Of a stretch of 24,661 nt of DNA, positions 23,368-24,661 are shown piece by piece. Both the position numbers and the translations under genes were made by a program. The notes below the pieces were generated by a model. It had not been told where the DNA came from. It did not search any database and was given only the letters and a program-made list of their open reading frames with translations. Source of the stretch: an uncultured Clostridia bacterium. Its GTDB lineage: Bacteria; Bacillota; Clostridia; Christensenellales; UBA1242. The DNA is taken from contig CALVZZ010000061.1 of assembly GCA_944372715.1 (NCBI GenBank), forward strand, positions 1 to 24,661. The letters are read 5' to 3'. Numbering within the stretch: the first letter of the stretch is position 1; each line of letters starts with the position of its first letter.

Positions 23368-24339
23368 ATGTTCTTAAAAAGCAAAAAATTCAGTACGGGA
23401 ATAATTTATCTTACGGTACTCATTTCACTTACTTTGGTAAGAATACTGTTTACCGCAATCAACTATTCCGATAATTTTTCAGACCTTCTTTTCACATTTC
23501 TTTCGCAGATTATCTGTATGGGAATAATACCTTTGATTTTGTATTTTGCTTTCAATTACCGAAATAATTTATACGATACCAATATCAGAATGAAAAATTC
23601 TTTCGGATATAAAAAATCCGATAACCGTCAGGCTGTACTTATTACGGTCATAATAGCAATAACTTTTATATTCGTCACGAGAGCGGTTAGTATTTTCAAT
23701 TCCGTTATAATTAATCTTATAGGTTTTGTTCCGACAAGCGGACCTTCCGTCATTTATTCGAATATAGGAGACCTTTTTATCGACCTGATTTTCACGGCGG
23801 CTCTTCCTGCCATATTCGAGGAGTTTACCCACAGGGGCGTGCTTCTTTCGGGACTTAAAGATGAATGCGGAGAGAGAAACGCTATTATAATTTCCGCCTT
23901 GCTCTTTGCTCTCATGCATCAAAATATTCAGCAATTTTTGTATACTTTTGCAGGCGGACTTGTTTTGGGATTTTTAACCGTTACCCTTAAAAGTATTTAT
24001 CCTGCAATGTTTATCCACTTCTTCAATAATGCATGGTCTGTTTTAAGTTCCTACTCTTCGCAAAAGGGCGGAATTATTAATTTTATAGAAAACTTCTTCT
24101 TTTTATATTCCGAAATTTTCGGTTACGCTCTTATGATAATCGTTTATCTTTTAGCATTTTATCTGACATACAGATACTTAAAAAAATCATATTTTCATTA
24201 CAAACTCAATAATCCTTTCGTTTTAAGGGTGCGCTATTCGAAGGAATTGAATCTTGCTTTGAATTCGCCGTTGTACGCAGCCGTTTTACTTGGCGCTCTT
24301 TCTACGGTATTCACTCTTGTGTGGGGGATATTGAGATAA
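23368..24339 (+). CDS. CPBP-family intramembrane protease 3, short form
   Basis: The 323-residue membrane protein carries FEEFTHR (Glu151, Glu152, Arg156), FALMHQN (His184) and FIHFFNN (His217, Asn220), the full CPBP active-site set. It lacks the long cytoplasmic tail of the two preceding paralogues and ends soon after a last membrane segment (YAAVLLGALSTVFTLVWGIL). It starts seven bases after the second protease gene and is certainly in the same operon. Sharing of the motif context SGL after the EExxxR motif with the second copy supports common descent. Confidence 0.87.
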   Translation: MFLKSKKFSTGIIYLTVLISLTLVRILFTAINYSDNFSDLLFTFLSQIICMGIIPLILYFAFNYRNNLYDTNIRMKNSFGYKKSDNRQAVLITVIIAITFIFVTRAVSIFNSVIINLIGFVPTSGPSVIYSNIGDLFIDLIFTAALPAIFEEFTHRGVLLSGLKDECGERNAIIISALLFALMHQNIQQFLYTFAGGLVLGFLTVTLKSIYPAMFIHFFNNAWSVLSSYSSQKGGIINFIENFFFLYSEIFGYALMIIVYLLAFYLTYRYLKKSYFHYKLNNPFVLRVRYSKELNLALNSPLYAAVLLGALSTVFTLVWGILR

Positions 24340-24429
24340 AAAGATATATTAAATTATTTAACGATATACGGTATAAACAGTCGTATTTATATTTTTTAAA
24401 TTTTAATCTATATATCTGTTTTGCAAAGT

Positions 24430-24450
24430 AAATCCGTACATGGATTTTTA
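24430..24450 (+). terminator. Weak terminator-like hairpin before rlmH
   Basis: AAATCC (24430-24435) pairs with GGATTT (24442-24447) around GTACAT and is followed by TT. It is short and the T run is brief, so it may not be effective. The rest of the 24340-24558 gap is AT-rich with no clear gene. Confidence 0.35.
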
Positions 24451-24558
24451 GTAAGTCAGTTAATATTAAAAAAATAACGGGTATTTAACGAAAAATTATA
24501 AACGGAAAAATAAGTACTAAAAAATGCGTTACCGAACAAAAGAAGAAAGGAGAAAAAA

Positions 24559-24661
24559 ATGAAAATCAGAATACTTGCCGTCGGAAAACTTTCCGACAGT
24601 TTTTTCAAAGAAGCCTTTGAAAATTATGCCAAAAGACTTTCGAGATTCTGCACCCTTACCG
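24559..24661 (+). CDS. rlmH: 23S rRNA pseudouridine methyltransferase RlmH, 3' end beyond window
   Basis: The 34 visible residues read MKIRILAVGKL, then FFKEAFENYAKRLSRFC, matching the N-terminus of RlmH (YbeA/YydA family SPOUT enzyme), which methylates pseudouridine 1915 in helix 69 of 23S rRNA (E. coli numbering). AAAGGAG lies eight bases before the ATG. In many Bacillota rlmH sits close to the WalJ-type metallo-hydrolase gene, which agrees with the order here. The catalytic part is outside the window. Confidence 0.9.
   Translation, partial: MKIRILAVGKLSDSFFKEAFENYAKRLSRFCTLT

Noticed and set aside
1..24661. CRISPR arrays, insertion sequences and type IV secretion genes
   Set aside because: No regularly spaced repeats with spacers, no transposase motifs and no VirB4/VirD4-type ATPases were seen on either strand.

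Overview
The window looks like part of a low-GC Bacillota genome, most likely an uncultured Clostridia-type bacterium. It carries a DnaD-like protein next to a DnaC/DnaI-type helicase loader, a WalJ/YycJ-type metallo-hydrolase, several CPBP membrane proteases, the start of rlmH, strong AGGAGG-type ribosome sites and AT-rich intergenic DNA. It falls into two parts joined at a tRNA-Thr gene (16376-16451, minus strand).

Left of the tRNA (1-about 16375) is accessory DNA that I read as a mobilizable element or defence island. In order: a Fic-domain protein cut by the window edge; a two-gene Gabija system (gajA, gajB); on the minus strand a lone SLOG-fold protein and a type II restriction-modification pair (endonuclease, adenine methyltransferase); a first tyrosine recombinase; a structured leader; a sigma-70 region-4-like regulator; a small mobilization protein and a MobL/MobP-type relaxase; a long hairpin; an excisionase-like protein; and a second tyrosine recombinase with an arm-binding N-terminus. 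Between this integrase and the tRNA sits a three-gene operon: a TPR protein with a cold-shock-like C-terminus, an RnlA (RNase LS) HEPN toxin and an RnlB antitoxin. Four exact copies of TTGACACCTA lie between the operon and the tRNA and look like integrase arm sites, so tRNA-Thr is the likely integration target. No conjugation pore genes are visible and no second att copy was found, so the left end is probably outside the window.

Right of the tRNA (about 16450-24661) the codon choice shifts toward CG-containing codons and the genes are chromosomal housekeeping: a dnaD-like/dnaC-like operon on the minus strand, then divergently a metallo-hydrolase and three consecutive CPBP proteases in one tight operon, then rlmH running off the window.

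How the genes work together: the left part stacks at least three antiphage layers (Gabija, restriction-modification, RnlAB) plus Fic and SLOG proteins of unknown role, carried by an integration/excision and mobilization module. The most interesting candidate for something undescribed is the TPR/cold-shock protein that overlaps rnlA by 23 bases and has its own repeat-decorated, apparently leaderless promoter, suggesting a three-component version of the RnlAB toxin-antitoxin system.
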